A stretch of 64,000 bases of DNA from an uncultured Alteromonadaceae bacterium (GTDB taxonomy: Bacteria > Pseudomonadota > Gammaproteobacteria > Pseudomonadales > Halieaceae), in assembly GCA_913064725.1 (NCBI GenBank), contig CAJYAI010000004.1:1-64000 (forward strand), in the 5' to 3' direction. The notes beneath the pieces are model-generated. The model did not search any database, was not told where the DNA came from, and was given only the letters and a program-made list of their open reading frames with translations. Position 1 is the stretch's first letter, and every line of letters begins with the position of its first letter. This document shows, one piece after another, positions 13,176 through 27,000 of the stretch. The position numbers were made by a program, and so were the translations under genes.

Positions 13176-13889
13176 TCAGCTAAGCAGATCCCGCGTATTC
13201 TGACTATCAAGATGCCGGACGTCGACGCCTTCGGTTAAAAAAATCACCTGCTCGGCAATGTTAGCCGCGTGATCACCTATCCGCTCAAGCCCTTTTAAAA
13301 TCCAGAGGTAAGACATCGCGACCCTCAAGCTCGCCGGGTTTTCCTCCGCAAACAACAAGAGCCATTCACGCGCATTAGCATAGGCCTCGTCAGTGTCGTC
13401 GTCACTCAGGATGACGGACAGCGCGTCTCCCACTTCAAGTCTAGCAAAACTGTCCAATGCATTTTTGACCATGGTAATACTCCGCACTGCAACGTCTCTG
13501 ACCTGCGCCGCGATTTTCTCTTGCACGCCGATCTCGGAAAGCAGCACGGCCTGACGTCCCATTTTCGCTGCCTCATCGCCAATGCGCTCTAAATCAGTCG
13601 TCACTTTAATCACGGCCAGCACCAATCTCAAATCGCCGGCGGCAGGTTGCCGAAGAGCCAGAATTCGCATGCACTGGTCACTGATGCTGCGCTCTAATTC
13701 ATTCACATTGCTATCGAGGGCAATGACTTGCTCGGCGAGCTCTGAATTACCGTCCAACAACGCGTCGAGCGCCTTGGTGATTTGCGATTCGACAGTACCG
13801 CCCATCGTTAATACGTCGTCACGAACACCCTCAAGTTCACGGCTAAATTGCGCTGAAATATGAATCCGCTGGTGACTCTGGTCGGTCAT
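13176..13889 (-). CDS. phoU: Phosphate signalling regulator PhoU
   Basis: This cytoplasmic all-alpha regulator links PstSCAB activity to PhoR and holds the Pho response off when phosphate is plentiful. The 237 residues carry the two PhoU repeats, with the acidic metal-binding signatures ERIGDEAAKMGRQ near 120 and ERIGDHAANIAEQ near 215. It follows pstB by 18 nt with AGGA upstream of the start. Length and position at the end of the pst genes are classic. Confidence 0.96.
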   Translation of the reverse strand: MTDQSHQRIHISAQFSRELEGVRDDVLTMGGTVESQITKALDALLDGNSELAEQVIALDSNVNELERSISDQCMRILALRQPAAGDLRLVLAVIKVTTDLERIGDEAAKMGRQAVLLSEIGVQEKIAAQVRDVAVRSITMVKNALDSFARLEVGDALSVILSDDDTDEAYANAREWLLLFAEENPASLRVAMSYLWILKGLERIGDHAANIAEQVIFLTEGVDVRHLDSQNTRDLLS

Positions 13890-13907
13890 GATGTCGTTCC
13901 TGAACGC

Positions 13908-14687
13908 TTAGCCGTATCGGCCGGTAATATAATCCTCAGTCTCGCGCATAGAAGGCCTAGTAAAAATGGTATCGGTCGGTCCAAACTCTACTAAATGTCC
14001 TTGGTTCATAAACGCTGTAAAGTCAGACACGCGCGCCGCCTGCTGCATGTTATGCGTGACGATAATAATAGTGAGCGTTTGTTTCAGTTCGTAGATCAGC
14101 TCTTCAAGTCGTAACGTCGAAATTGGATCGAGGGAAGATGCGGGCTCGTCTAATAGTAGAATATCGGGCTCCAACGCAATCGCGCGAGCAATAACCAGCC
14201 TTTGTTGCTGACCTTGCGACAGCTGTAAGGCAGACTCATCCAATCGGTATTGCACTTCATCCCACAGTGCAGCAGACCGGAGTGCTTTTTCTACCAACTC
14301 CTCACGATGTCTCTGGCTTTTAACGCCACTGAGCTTGAGTCCGTAGGCTACATTGTCAAATACCGACTTAGGGAAAGGATTAGGTCGTTGAAACACCATG
14401 CCAACCCGCCGGCGCAGCGCTGTGACGTTGGTTTCAGCGCTGAGAACATTCATCTCCTCTAAAAGCACCTCGCCGCTGTACTGGACACCATCGATTAAAT
14501 CGTTCATGCGGTTCAGGCACCGCAAAAGCGAAGACTTACCGCAACCGCTAGCTCCAATGATGGCGGTCACTGAATGACGAGGTATATCCACGGAGATTGA
14601 TTTCAGAGCACTGGGGTTGCCTTGATAGCTAAGCGATAAATCTCTTATTGATAAGGCAATATCATTTTTCGACTGCTGGTCCATCAT
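13908..14687 (-). CDS. pstB: Phosphate ABC transporter ATP-binding protein
   Basis: This ATPase drives PstCA phosphate import. In 259 residues it has Walker A ([11 protein letters not shown]), a Q-loop ([12 protein letters not shown], the PstB-type phrase), the signature [14 protein letters not shown] and Walker B ([13 protein letters not shown]). Two consecutive ATG codons begin the gene; the second (14684) has slightly better spacing from AAGGA. It sits 35 nt after pstA and 18 nt before phoU. Confidence 0.96.
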   Translation of the reverse strand: MMDQQSKNDIALSIRDLSLSYQGNPSALKSISVDIPRHSVTAIIGASGCGKSSLLRCLNRMNDLIDGVQYSGEVLLEEMNVLSAETNVTALRRRVGMVFQRPNPFPKSVFDNVAYGLKLSGVKSQRHREELVEKALRSAALWDEVQYRLDESALQLSQGQQQRLVIARAIALEPDILLLDEPASSLDPISTLRLEELIYELKQTLTIIIVTHNMQQAARVSDFTAFMNQGHLVEFGPTDTIFTRPSMRETEDYITGRYG

Positions 14688-14722
14688 GTGTCCTTCAGCT
14701 TAGGGTAGAGCATCCGTAGGGC

Positions 14723-15739
14723 CTAAAACGGCGAATCTACTGCCTGTCGCCGTAAAATGACAGATCTCAAACTCATCGCCACAATATTGAGTAGGGCAAT
14801 CAAAATCACTAGGGTCAGAGCTATGGTCGCGACCCAACCAATACCGCCGGGTGGTACAGTGCTAAATAGTGCGGCATCAAACAGCTGGAAACCTAAATGC
14901 ATGAACTTCTGCTCCAATCCTATAAATGGTGCAGTCGTCATGACCGGCAATGAAGGCGCAAATTTTACCGCACCGACTAACATCAGAGGCGCCACCTCGC
15001 CCGCAGCGCGGGCGGTCGACAGGATCAATCCAGTAAATACACTGGGCATGGCCGCCGGCAAGACAGCATAAAAAACCGTTTCATTCTTAGTCGCTCCGAG
15101 CGCAGCGCTAGCTTGGCGCAGATCCTCAGGCAACGCGTCCAAACCCTCGGTGACAGCGACTATGACCACCGGCAAATTCACGAGCGCAAGCGTCAGCGCC
15201 GCCCAAAGTAGACCTGGTGTGCCAAACGTGGGGCTTGGTAATCGATCTGAAAAAAATAATTGATCAACCTGCCCGCCGAGACCATAAACAAAAAAGCCCA
15301 GTCCAAATACCCCGTAAATAACAGCTGGTACACCGGCCAGATTAGTAATACTGATGCGGATGAGCTGTGTATACCACGTGTCACGCGCGTACTCAGACAA
15401 ATACAGTGCCGTCGCCACGCCCAAAGGTGCCACAAACAAGGTCATTAGCATGACGAGAGCAACAGTGCCAACGATTGCTGGAACTAACCCGATCACACTG
15501 GATTCCAAACCCGGTCTTGCCAACGCGATATCACGTAATCGGCTAGCGACGTCAGCGGAACCGCCCTCGCCAATCCAAAAAATCCACTCCATCGCGCTGA
15601 TAAACAACAACGCAAAAAGACCTAGGGTGAGCAGTAAGGTCGCAGTAACCATTGATGCTGAGACACTTATCATGGTGAGCGATCTGAGCCGCTGCCATCG
15701 GGTCCTTTGCAAAAATGCTGTCCGCGTCGTAGCCAACAT
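14723..15739 (-). CDS. pstA: Phosphate ABC transporter permease PstA
   Basis: This integral membrane half of the phosphate importer has 338 residues and about six hydrophobic helices. The ATP-binding-protein contact loop reads EDLRQASAALGATKNETVFYAVLPAAMPS, the EAA motif of such permeases (split here: EDLRQASAALGATK, then AVLPAAMPS). A cytoplasmic, basic N-terminus precedes helix 1. It begins 5 nt after pstC, so the two permeases are probably made together. Confidence 0.94.
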   Translation of the reverse strand: MLATTRTAFLQRTRWQRLRSLTMISVSASMVTATLLLTLGLFALLFISAMEWIFWIGEGGSADVASRLRDIALARPGLESSVIGLVPAIVGTVALVMLMTLFVAPLGVATALYLSEYARDTWYTQLIRISITNLAGVPAVIYGVFGLGFFVYGLGGQVDQLFFSDRLPSPTFGTPGLLWAALTLALVNLPVVIVAVTEGLDALPEDLRQASAALGATKNETVFYAVLPAAMPSVFTGLILSTARAAGEVAPLMLVGAVKFAPSLPVMTTAPFIGLEQKFMHLGFQLFDAALFSTVPPGGIGWVATIALTLVILIALLNIVAMSLRSVILRRQAVDSPF

Positions 15740-15744
15740 GCCCG

Positions 15745-17475
15745 TTAAAAGCCTCTGACTCTTGTGCGAATCCGATTGCGAATAAGTGCAGCCACCGTGT
15801 TCACAGAAAAGGTGACGCCAAACAGAAGAATACTCATCACGAAGAGAACCTGAAAGTGTGAGGAATCTCGGGGTGCTTCGGGCAGTTCCAGCGCCAAAGA
15901 TGCGCTGACCGAGCGGAGACCCTCAAAGACGTTACCATCGATGAGACCCGTGTTTCCTGACAACATCAGCAGGATCATGGTTTCACCAGCCGCACGACCA
16001 AAACCAATCATCATCGCGGCAATGATACCCGGTAGTGCAACAGGTAATACAATATCGCGATAGCCTTGCCAGGGTGTCGCGCCTAGCGCCAGAGCACCTG
16101 ATGCCAGATTTTTCGGTACTGCATGAATCGCCTCCTCTGCAACGGAGAATACAGTCGGCGTGATCGCAACACCTAAGACAAGACCAACCAGCAGAGAATT
16201 AAAGTACGATACGGATACACCCAAAGAGGTCAGATAGGCATAGAGTGAGTTTCCCGGAAGCTTAGAGGTAATGCCCAAACCGATAACAGAACCGATGATC
16301 AGTATTCCAATGATCAAAGGCATTAGCGTCAACGGCCAGTCATCGAGTGCATCGAGATTAACCAAGCGCAAACCGAATGCTCTCGCAAGATACACACTTG
16401 TAAGCAACAAAAGGGGGAATATGATCACCACACCAATCAAGGAAGACACTATTTGCTCGAAATAAGGTGCAATCCAGAACAAACCTATCGCGCCTAGAAC
16501 CACCGTGGGAAACGCCGCCAACATATCTAATGCAGGTCGAATCCGACGCCGCTGAAATTCTGACATAAAAAAGCCCACGTAGATCGCAGCTCCCATACTC
16601 AAAGGAATGGCAAAGATCAATGCCAATAGCGCAGCCTTGAGGGTGCCAAACAATAAGGGAACCAACGAGTACTTGGGCTCAGCCTCCTCTGCTGCGGGCA
16701 GAGGCAACCACAACAAACTAGGTCTCTCGTAGCCTTCATACTGGATAGGCGTAAATAGTCTGCTCCATGCGCCACCAATATCTGTGGTGGTAAACTCATA
16801 CGCGCTCGTCTGACCATCTGCTAATACATCAAGCTGTGCTGTGGTGCGCCATACCAGGGCGTCAGGTGGTTGCTCTAGAGCAATACTAAGCAGAGCGTCT
16901 GAATCTCTGAAGTCAACAACCTGAAGTTTATTATCGCTTCCTGCGATAGCCACGACCGGAAGCCTCGGATGACCGACCAGTAATCTGATCATCCCTGTAA
17001 ACGGGTGAGCTTGTACTAGCCCGGCCCGCGGTGCGTCACCAGCTTGATCAGACGATAGGTAGTGAAAATGATGCAAGGTGTCGTTCGCGAAAATAACAAG
17101 CCCTTTGTTATTCCCAACTGCGTCAGCGAATAACCAGTCTTTCGGTAACTCGCTTGCCTCCAGCCGAAGTCCCGACGAAGGTTGAACCCAGCTCCACTCG
17201 TCCCCCTTGACTCCCTGTAACTGCCAGTTTTCGGAGACAATAAACTCAAGCCGCTCGACTCTTTCAGCCAAGCCACGGTTGAGGCCCTCCTGATACTGCC
17301 GAGGAGCCGACATCGACTGACTAGACACCAATGTACTGGGCGCCAGAATGGGGTATGCCACAACGAGCATCTGCAGGAACATACCCAGTAGCGCGACAAT
17401 TGCAAAGAGGCTGGCAATGCGAATCGACAACCCAAAAACAGCAGACAGCAAATACCGCCAGTTAACGACAGGCAT
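15745..17475 (-). CDS. pstC: Phosphate ABC transporter permease PstC with large periplasmic insertion
   Basis: This is the second permease half of the phosphate importer. At 576 residues it is far longer than the roughly 320 of E. coli PstC. After one N-terminal helix (about 15-40) there is a soluble stretch of roughly 230 residues, rich in beta-type segments and tryptophans, before the usual permease core starts near 265 (LLFGTLKAALLALIFAIP). The EAA loop (LASGALALGATPWQG) is present. Long PstC proteins are known in Pseudomonas relatives; the role of the extra domain is unclear. I chose the ATG at 17473-17475, with GAGG upstream, over a GTG at 17502. It overlaps the pstS end by 14 nt. Confidence 0.92.
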   Translation of the reverse strand: MPVVNWRYLLSAVFGLSIRIASLFAIVALLGMFLQMLVVAYPILAPSTLVSSQSMSAPRQYQEGLNRGLAERVERLEFIVSENWQLQGVKGDEWSWVQPSSGLRLEASELPKDWLFADAVGNNKGLVIFANDTLHHFHYLSSDQAGDAPRAGLVQAHPFTGMIRLLVGHPRLPVVAIAGSDNKLQVVDFRDSDALLSIALEQPPDALVWRTTAQLDVLADGQTSAYEFTTTDIGGAWSRLFTPIQYEGYERPSLLWLPLPAAEEAEPKYSLVPLLFGTLKAALLALIFAIPLSMGAAIYVGFFMSEFQRRRIRPALDMLAAFPTVVLGAIGLFWIAPYFEQIVSSLIGVVIIFPLLLLTSVYLARAFGLRLVNLDALDDWPLTLMPLIIGILIIGSVIGLGITSKLPGNSLYAYLTSLGVSVSYFNSLLVGLVLGVAITPTVFSVAEEAIHAVPKNLASGALALGATPWQGYRDIVLPVALPGIIAAMMIGFGRAAGETMILLMLSGNTGLIDGNVFEGLRSVSASLALELPEAPRDSSHFQVLFVMSILLFGVTFSVNTVAALIRNRIRTRVRGF

Positions 17476-18385
17476 TGGCCGCCTCGGACAAAAGGAGTAC
17501 ACCGTTCCCTTTCGGATTAGAAAAACCCGCCTCTCGCAACGTCGATTGCCCTAAATCACCCGCCATAAACGTTAAAAAGGCACACTGATTCGGGCTGGTA
17601 ACATAGCTCAACTCACCAGACAGATACATATAGAGCGTGCGAGTGAACGGGTAACCCACCTCGCCTGGCAGGAACACCGAACCGTCATCCATTTCAATGC
17701 CGAGCACTTTGACTGCGTCTGTGACATAACCTGCAGCCGTATAGGCTAGGGCTGTCGGTATCCTCGACACCGCGTTTACAATGCCGGCGCTACCCGGGAC
17801 CTCGTTGATGAAAATGCCCGGGTCTCCGTTACAAAGCCCTGTGCGGCGGAAATATTGATAGGTACCCGACGTTGCTGTTCTGCCCAGTACCTGTATTGGT
17901 TTAGCGCTAAATTCATGCTCCTTATCCAAGTCACGCCAAGACCGAACACGCCCTTCGGTCCCACATGTGCCCGGCATCCCAAAGACACGAGCCACATCGT
18001 CTTTGCCAATCGATGTGGTCGGATTGTCTGCGTGCACAATAAAGACGACAGCATCTTGAGCCACCGCTAACTCAATTGGCTCCCTGCCGTAACGCCGAAG
18101 AAACCCTTCCTTTTCGTCGACATTCATACGTCGACTCATTGTGCCGATGTCAGCGGTCCCCTCTTCAAGCGCGGGCGGCGCTGCCGCTGAGCCTACCGCT
18201 TGAATCTCGACCGCAACACCCATGCCGGTGCCATAAAAGCGTTCTGCCCAGGCTGTCATTAAGTCGGAAAGAGTGTCGGAGCCGACCACCGTCAGTTTGT
18301 CGTTGACACTCTGGTCGTTCACCGCCAGCGCGGTGTTATTTACGGCAACCAGCAACCACAGCAAAATCGTGCGTTTAGTCAACAT
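17462..18385 (-). CDS. pstS: Phosphate-binding periplasmic protein PstS
   Basis: This high-affinity phosphate receptor delivers substrate to PstCA. The 307-residue product has a signal peptide (MLTKRTILLWLLVAVNNTALA) and then LTVVGSDTLSDLMTAWAERF, where the GSDT loop contacts phosphate; GTADIGTMSRRMN and GRTATSGTYQYF are further binding loops. The ATG at 18383-18385 lies inside the end of phoR, giving an 11-nt overlap (ATGTTGACTAA). A longer frame from 18439 would hide the signal peptide behind extra residues, so it is rejected. Confidence 0.94.
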   Translation of the reverse strand: MLTKRTILLWLLVAVNNTALAVNDQSVNDKLTVVGSDTLSDLMTAWAERFYGTGMGVAVEIQAVGSAAAPPALEEGTADIGTMSRRMNVDEKEGFLRRYGREPIELAVAQDAVVFIVHADNPTTSIGKDDVARVFGMPGTCGTEGRVRSWRDLDKEHEFSAKPIQVLGRTATSGTYQYFRRTGLCNGDPGIFINEVPGSAGIVNAVSRIPTALAYTAAGYVTDAVKVLGIEMDDGSVFLPGEVGYPFTRTLYMYLSGELSYVTSPNQCAFLTFMAGDLGQSTLREAGFSNPKGNGVLLLSEAANACR

Positions 18386-19667
18386 TGTCTTCTTGAGGAG
18401 CAAACGCCAAGGCAAACTCAGATCCTTTACCGTATACACTGGAAATAACTAATTCGGCATTGTGGCTCAGTGCCACATGCTTGACGATTGCCAATCCCAG
18501 GCCAGTGCCCCCGGTGTTCTGGCTGCGACTTTTATCGACTCGATAAAACCGTTCCGTGAGCCTTGGAATATGCTGGGGCTCAATGCCCTCGCCCTCATCG
18601 ATAACACTCAAAGTTGGCTGACCGTCTACCCTACTCCATCTGATCATCACACAACTATCAGCGCCACTGTACTTTAGAGCATTAACCACCAAGTTACTTA
18701 CGGCGCTATGCAGCTCTACTGCATCGCCTAAAATCATCCCGTCATATTCCATTGAGCATATGAGCTCTCTTTGGGGCCACGCCGCCCTGAGATCTTCAGC
18801 AATCTCGTTGACAAGTGATGCCATATTAATGGGCGACGTTTTATCTGCGCCCTCGATCGACTCAATACGTGAAAGCCAAAGGAGATCTTTTAGTAGGACC
18901 TCCATCCGCACAACCTGCATCTCCATCTGAGCTAAAGGCCGCGCTATCTGATCTACGAGCTCTGACTCGAGGGACTGTATGTTCTCAACATAACCTTTAA
19001 GCACTGTGAGTGGCGTGCGCAATTCATGGGACACGTTACCAACAAAGTCGCGTCGCATAACCTCCAGTTTGTATTGCTCAGAAATATCTTTCACAAAAAT
19101 CAGCCTATCACCGCCACTGAATGTGGAGACTTCGACTTGCAAGCAGGCCTCGCGCTCTGATGTGGGTAATAATCGCAACGGCTGACTGTAGTCCGCTAAT
19201 GACAGGTACTGGGATAACTCGCGTATCCGCATAAGATTGACCAATGGCCGACCGACGTCGTCATTCAAACTGATGCCAAGGAGGCTTTCGGCAGAGTCAT
19301 TAACCCAAGCGATGTTACCCCAGGGGTCTGTTATGATTGCGGCATCTCGCACAGATTTAAGTGAATCCTGCAAATACTGAATTGAGAATTCAAGACGACC
19401 TTGCGCCTCTTTACTCTGCCGCTGAAGACGATAGATATGATCGAGCAGGCGCCCCCATATACCTCGCGCTTCAGGGGGTTCACGATCAGGCTGTGCTAAC
19501 CACCGTTCAACCCGAAAAAGCTGCACATACCAAAAAACAAGCAGTGCCAGCGCGCTGCACAGAAGACCCAGGGCTATGTCATCGAGCAGGATTCCTAGTG
19601 CCGCTCCCAACAATGCCAATAATGATATTCTGCTACCGGCACGCCACCAGTGGCGCGGAACAGTCAC
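18375..19667 (-). CDS. phoR: Phosphate regulon sensor histidine kinase PhoR
   Basis: This membrane kinase phosphorylates PhoB when phosphate is low. The 430 residues comprise two adjacent N-terminal helices (about 12-50) with no real periplasmic domain, a linker, a PAS domain (about 100-190), the phosphoacceptor motif GNVSHELRTPLTVLKGYVE (His near 215) and an ATPase domain with N, G1 and G2 boxes (NLVVNALKYS, DEGEGI, GTGLGLAIVKH). It starts at a GTG overlapping the phoB stop (GTGA), and its 3' end overlaps the start of pstS, so kinase and transporter are translationally linked. Confidence 0.95.
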   Translation of the reverse strand: MTVPRHWWRAGSRISLLALLGAALGILLDDIALGLLCSALALLVFWYVQLFRVERWLAQPDREPPEARGIWGRLLDHIYRLQRQSKEAQGRLEFSIQYLQDSLKSVRDAAIITDPWGNIAWVNDSAESLLGISLNDDVGRPLVNLMRIRELSQYLSLADYSQPLRLLPTSEREACLQVEVSTFSGGDRLIFVKDISEQYKLEVMRRDFVGNVSHELRTPLTVLKGYVENIQSLESELVDQIARPLAQMEMQVVRMEVLLKDLLWLSRIESIEGADKTSPINMASLVNEIAEDLRAAWPQRELICSMEYDGMILGDAVELHSAVSNLVVNALKYSGADSCVMIRWSRVDGQPTLSVIDEGEGIEPQHIPRLTERFYRVDKSRSQNTGGTGLGLAIVKHVALSHNAELVISSVYGKGSEFALAFAPQEDNVD

Positions 19668-20374
19668 CCCGCTACCATGCCCTTAGAAGAGAACCGATAA
19701 CCCGTGCCTCGAACCGTTTGAATTAGGTCACTGTAGTCTTTGACACCCCCTTGAAGGGCTTTTCTTAGACGGCGAATGTGCACGTCTACAGTGCGTTCTT
19801 CCACATAGACATTGGCACCCCAAACGTGGTCTAGAAGTTGGTTGCGCGTGTAAGCGCGCTCAGGATGTGACATGAAGAATTGCAATAAATTAAACTCTGT
19901 GGGTCCCATTTCTATTGGTGACTTAGCCACAAATATCCTGCGGCTATCGATGTCTAAAACTAACTCATCGATCTCTAGCCGGTCGCGATCATCTCCACCA
20001 ACGCTGCGTCGCAACAACGCTTTAATTCGCGCAATTAATTCGCGAGGGGCAAATGGCTTGGTCACATAATCATCTGCACCGACGTCAAGCCCCTGAATCA
20101 CATTGTCCTCAGCCGCTTTGGCGGTCAGCATGATGACGGGAATCTCCGCAGTTGTTTCATTGCGCTTGAGTCTTCGCAACAGCTCGATACCACTGCCACC
20201 CGGCAACATCCAGTCGAGCAAAACAATCGAAGGGCGCTCATCCACAACGAGGCGGTGCGCATCTTGAATGTTATCTGCTTCCAAACACTCAAAGTCGGCA
20301 ATCTCTAGGGCCATACGCAACATGTCGCGAATCGAAAACTCATCGTCAACAATTAATACCTTTTTCGACGCCAT
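19664..20374 (-). CDS. phoB: Phosphate regulon response regulator PhoB
   Basis: This DNA-binding response regulator activates Pho genes. The 236 residues have a receiver domain with acidic pocket (VDDE near 10), phosphorylated aspartate in VLLDWMLPG (about 55) and lysine in VTKPFAPRE (about 105), then an OmpR/PhoB winged helix (TRNQLLDHVWGANVYVEERTVD region). The ATG has GGGGAAGG upstream. A Pho box lies 40 nt upstream, so PhoB probably activates its own operon phoB-phoR-pstSCAB-phoU. Confidence 0.97.
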   Translation of the reverse strand: MASKKVLIVDDEFSIRDMLRMALEIADFECLEADNIQDAHRLVVDERPSIVLLDWMLPGGSGIELLRRLKRNETTAEIPVIMLTAKAAEDNVIQGLDVGADDYVTKPFAPRELIARIKALLRRSVGGDDRDRLEIDELVLDIDSRRIFVAKSPIEMGPTEFNLLQFFMSHPERAYTRNQLLDHVWGANVYVEERTVDVHIRRLRKALQGGVKDYSDLIQTVRGTGYRFSSKGMVAG

Positions 20375-20398
20375 GATACCTTCCCCTGTTTCGTCGAC

Positions 20399-20432
20399 AT
20401 TAAATGCAATTTACGTGACAGTTAAGTGACGG
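20399..20432 (-). promoter_or_regulatory. Pho box and -10 element upstream of phoB
   Basis: On the minus strand CCGTCAC-TTAA-CTGTCAC (20415-20432) fits the 18-bp Pho box layout of two 7-bp repeats separated by 4 A/T-rich bases. A third, weaker 11-bp unit (ATTGCATTTAA) follows in phase. TTTAAT (20399-20404) starts 10 bp after the box, the spacing expected for a PhoB-activated -10 hexamer that lacks a -35. It lies right after the stop of the lipoprotein gene. Confidence 0.82.
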
Positions 20433-20435
20433 TGG

Positions 20436-23997
<3,562 letters not shown>

Positions 23998-24008
23998 TCC
24001 TCGTTCCT

Positions 24009-27000
24009 CTAACTTGCTGCCAGCCGCGCCGCTTCCTCGATATCGACCGTAACCAACCGAGAAACCCCCGGCTCGTGCATGGTTACGCCCATCAGCTGCT
24101 CAGCCGCCTCCATGGTGATTTTATTGTGTGTGATAAAGACAAACTGTACTTTTTTGGACATCTCCGAGACGAGACGCGCGTAGCGCCCAACATTAGCGTC
24201 ATCTAAAGGCGCATCCACCTCGTCTAACATGCAAAATGGTGCTGGATTCAATTGGAATATAGAAAATACTAGAGCAATTGCAGTCATCGCCTTTTCACCA
24301 CCAGACAGCAAATGAATCGTGCTATTTTTCTTACCCGGTGGTCGGGCCATAATCGAGACACCTGTGTCCAGAAGATCATCGCCTGTCATCTCAAGACTTG
24401 CCGTTCCTCCACCAAATACCTTGGGGAAAAGCTCACTAAAGCCAGCATTGACTGTATCAAAGGTGTCTTTAAAGCGACTCCGCGTCTCTTTGTCGATCTT
24501 TTTGATTGCATTTTGCAAGGTCTCTAAGGCGGTTCGTAAGTCACTGTCCTGCGCATCTAGGTAATGCTTACGCTCTTCCGCTCTCGATGTCTCGTCTATG
24601 GCCGCCAGATTAATCGGGCCAAGCCGATGGATTCGAGCGCCAACCCGATCGACACGCACTTGCCATTCACTCTCGTCGGCACCTTCCGGCAAGCTCATTT
24701 CTACGGCATCCAAATCGGCTTCGAGGTCTCGCAAGGCTGCGTCAATTTGCTCTATCCGAACCCCTGTCTCGGCCAGCTTTAAGCGGGCACCCTCGCTCTT
24801 GGACTGCACACCTGAAGCCGCCTGTTCGGCCTGCATTCTGGCTTGCTCCCTGTCACGTAACACCGTCTCTAGCTCAGAGAGACTTTGACGAGCCTGCGTC
24901 AGCTTAGCCTCCACACCTAACCGTTTTTCGAGTAAGTCACTCAACTCTTTCCGTGCTTCGAGGTCAGGATTATCGTCAGCCGGCATCTCGCCCCGGATGA
25001 CTGTCTCACGCTGCTCATAACTAGTGACTTGCTCGCGTGCTCGCTCGATCGATCTCAGCAAGGCGTCACGCTGAGTCAGTAACTCCTTATGTCGCACCTC
25101 GCAACGGTTTAGTGCGACATCCGCCTGTTGCTTCGCATGGCGACATTGTCGGACTGAGTCTCTGGCACCTGATCTCGCAGCTTCCAGTATCTCACGCCTG
25201 TCATCATCAGAGGCCACCTCATACGCAGCTCGATCAAGCAGCTTAACCGCCTCTTCAATAACCGTCTGCTCCTCAGCAGATCTGATTTCAGTATCCGATA
25301 AATCCTGACGTAATTGCTGAACGCGATTACGTTGCTGCTCATCACTGGCAGCCAGCGCTCGATGCTTGGCGTCAAGCTGACTCACAGCTTGCTGTGCGCC
25401 CTGAAAAAGCTCCTGCTCAGTGTCAATGGTGGTCTCCGCCTCAGAGCGCTTCGAGCGCAGGTCCTCAACGCGCTGGTCGGTGGCCGACAAGTTAGCGGCA
25501 ACCACATCAAACTCTTCTATCACACTGTTGAGCTGGGCCTGTCTGGCAATGATTCCCTGCTCTGCATCAGACTGTGAACGCGAACGAATCCAGCCTTTGG
25601 CGACCCAGATCCCATCTTTCGAGATAACAGACTCGCCCGAGGACAATCTGGATCGCGCATTCAGTGCAGCTGTCCAATCATCAACCACCTGAACACCCGA
25701 TATCAGGTACTCAAGACCGCGCGGAACGTCAATATAATGTGCCAGCAACGCCGGATCGCTCGACCTAGGGGTGGCACCGGCGTCAATTAAGGTCAGACCC
25801 GTGGGAGGTACTGTCGCCGCCGTATCAAGCGCCCCTAAATCCGACTGCATGCCATGAAGCCAGTGACCTAGGATAACATCCGCCGCAACCTCAAAACCCT
25901 CATCTACGCTGATGGCCTCTACTAATGGATCGCTGTTCGTCATCGCCTGAGCACTGAGCCATGCGTCCACGGCATCGTCCGATGCCATCTCTTTTGAATC
26001 AAGCTGTAAGGCTTCCAAGGAGGCACGTTGTCCAGTCAGCGCCTGCAACTGCCTCCGCAACACATCTTGTTGCTGGCGCTCGGTGTCTAGCTCGCCTCGA
26101 ATCGCATACAACGCTTGCTTAAGACTATCCAGCGACAGCTTCCTTGACGATACAGCGCCCTGCGCGTCCGATAGTGCGCTTGCAGACGCTTCAAGCTCTG
26201 TATCGCTATCGCGCTCGGCCAAACTAGCGAGCTCCTTGTTAATCCGTGTTTTGCGCTCATTAATCGCTGAAAGGTTGCGCTCAGCGTTGGTCTTACGCCC
26301 TTGCTGAACCTGCACCTGTTGTCGCGGCAGTGCGGCTTTCTGCGTAAAGTGATCCCAGTCAGCGTCGGCTGTCATAGCGACTTTCTCGGCTTCAGCGAGC
26401 GCACGATCCACCCGCGCCACCTCCTCTCGCTCCCGCACAAGCGTGGGCTCTATTGATGACAATGCTTCCTTTAAATCCGTGAGCCGCTGACTATCTGAAT
26501 CTACCAGACCCAACTCGCGCTGCTTGCCTTCAAGGGTCTGAGCCAGGTCTTTTGCCAAGGAGTCCCGACGCTGCTTTGCAAAACTAATGGCTTGCTCTAT
26601 CCGACTAACATCGCTACCGAGCGCATAGAACTCGCCCTGCAAGTCACTTACGGTGGTATTAGCGTCAGTAATCTGCTGTCGTATTGACTCGATTTCGGCT
26701 GCCTTTGCTGCGGCTTCCGACTGATGACGCTCTCGTTGCATGGCAAAGTCATCAATTTCCCGCTGCGCTCGCTCGGCAACACCTGACTGAACACGCCGCT
26801 GCAACACCAAGAGCTGGGCCTTCAGATCTTGCTCTTCCTTTCGGTATTCTGCGTAACGTTCGGCGGACTGAGCCTGACGCTTTAAATGGGTCAGATTTCT
26901 ATCCAACTCCTCTCGCAGATCAGTTAACCGATCGAGATTATCGAGGGTCCGCTGCATACGATTTTCGGTTTCGCGCCGTCGTTCCTTGTACTTGGAAATG

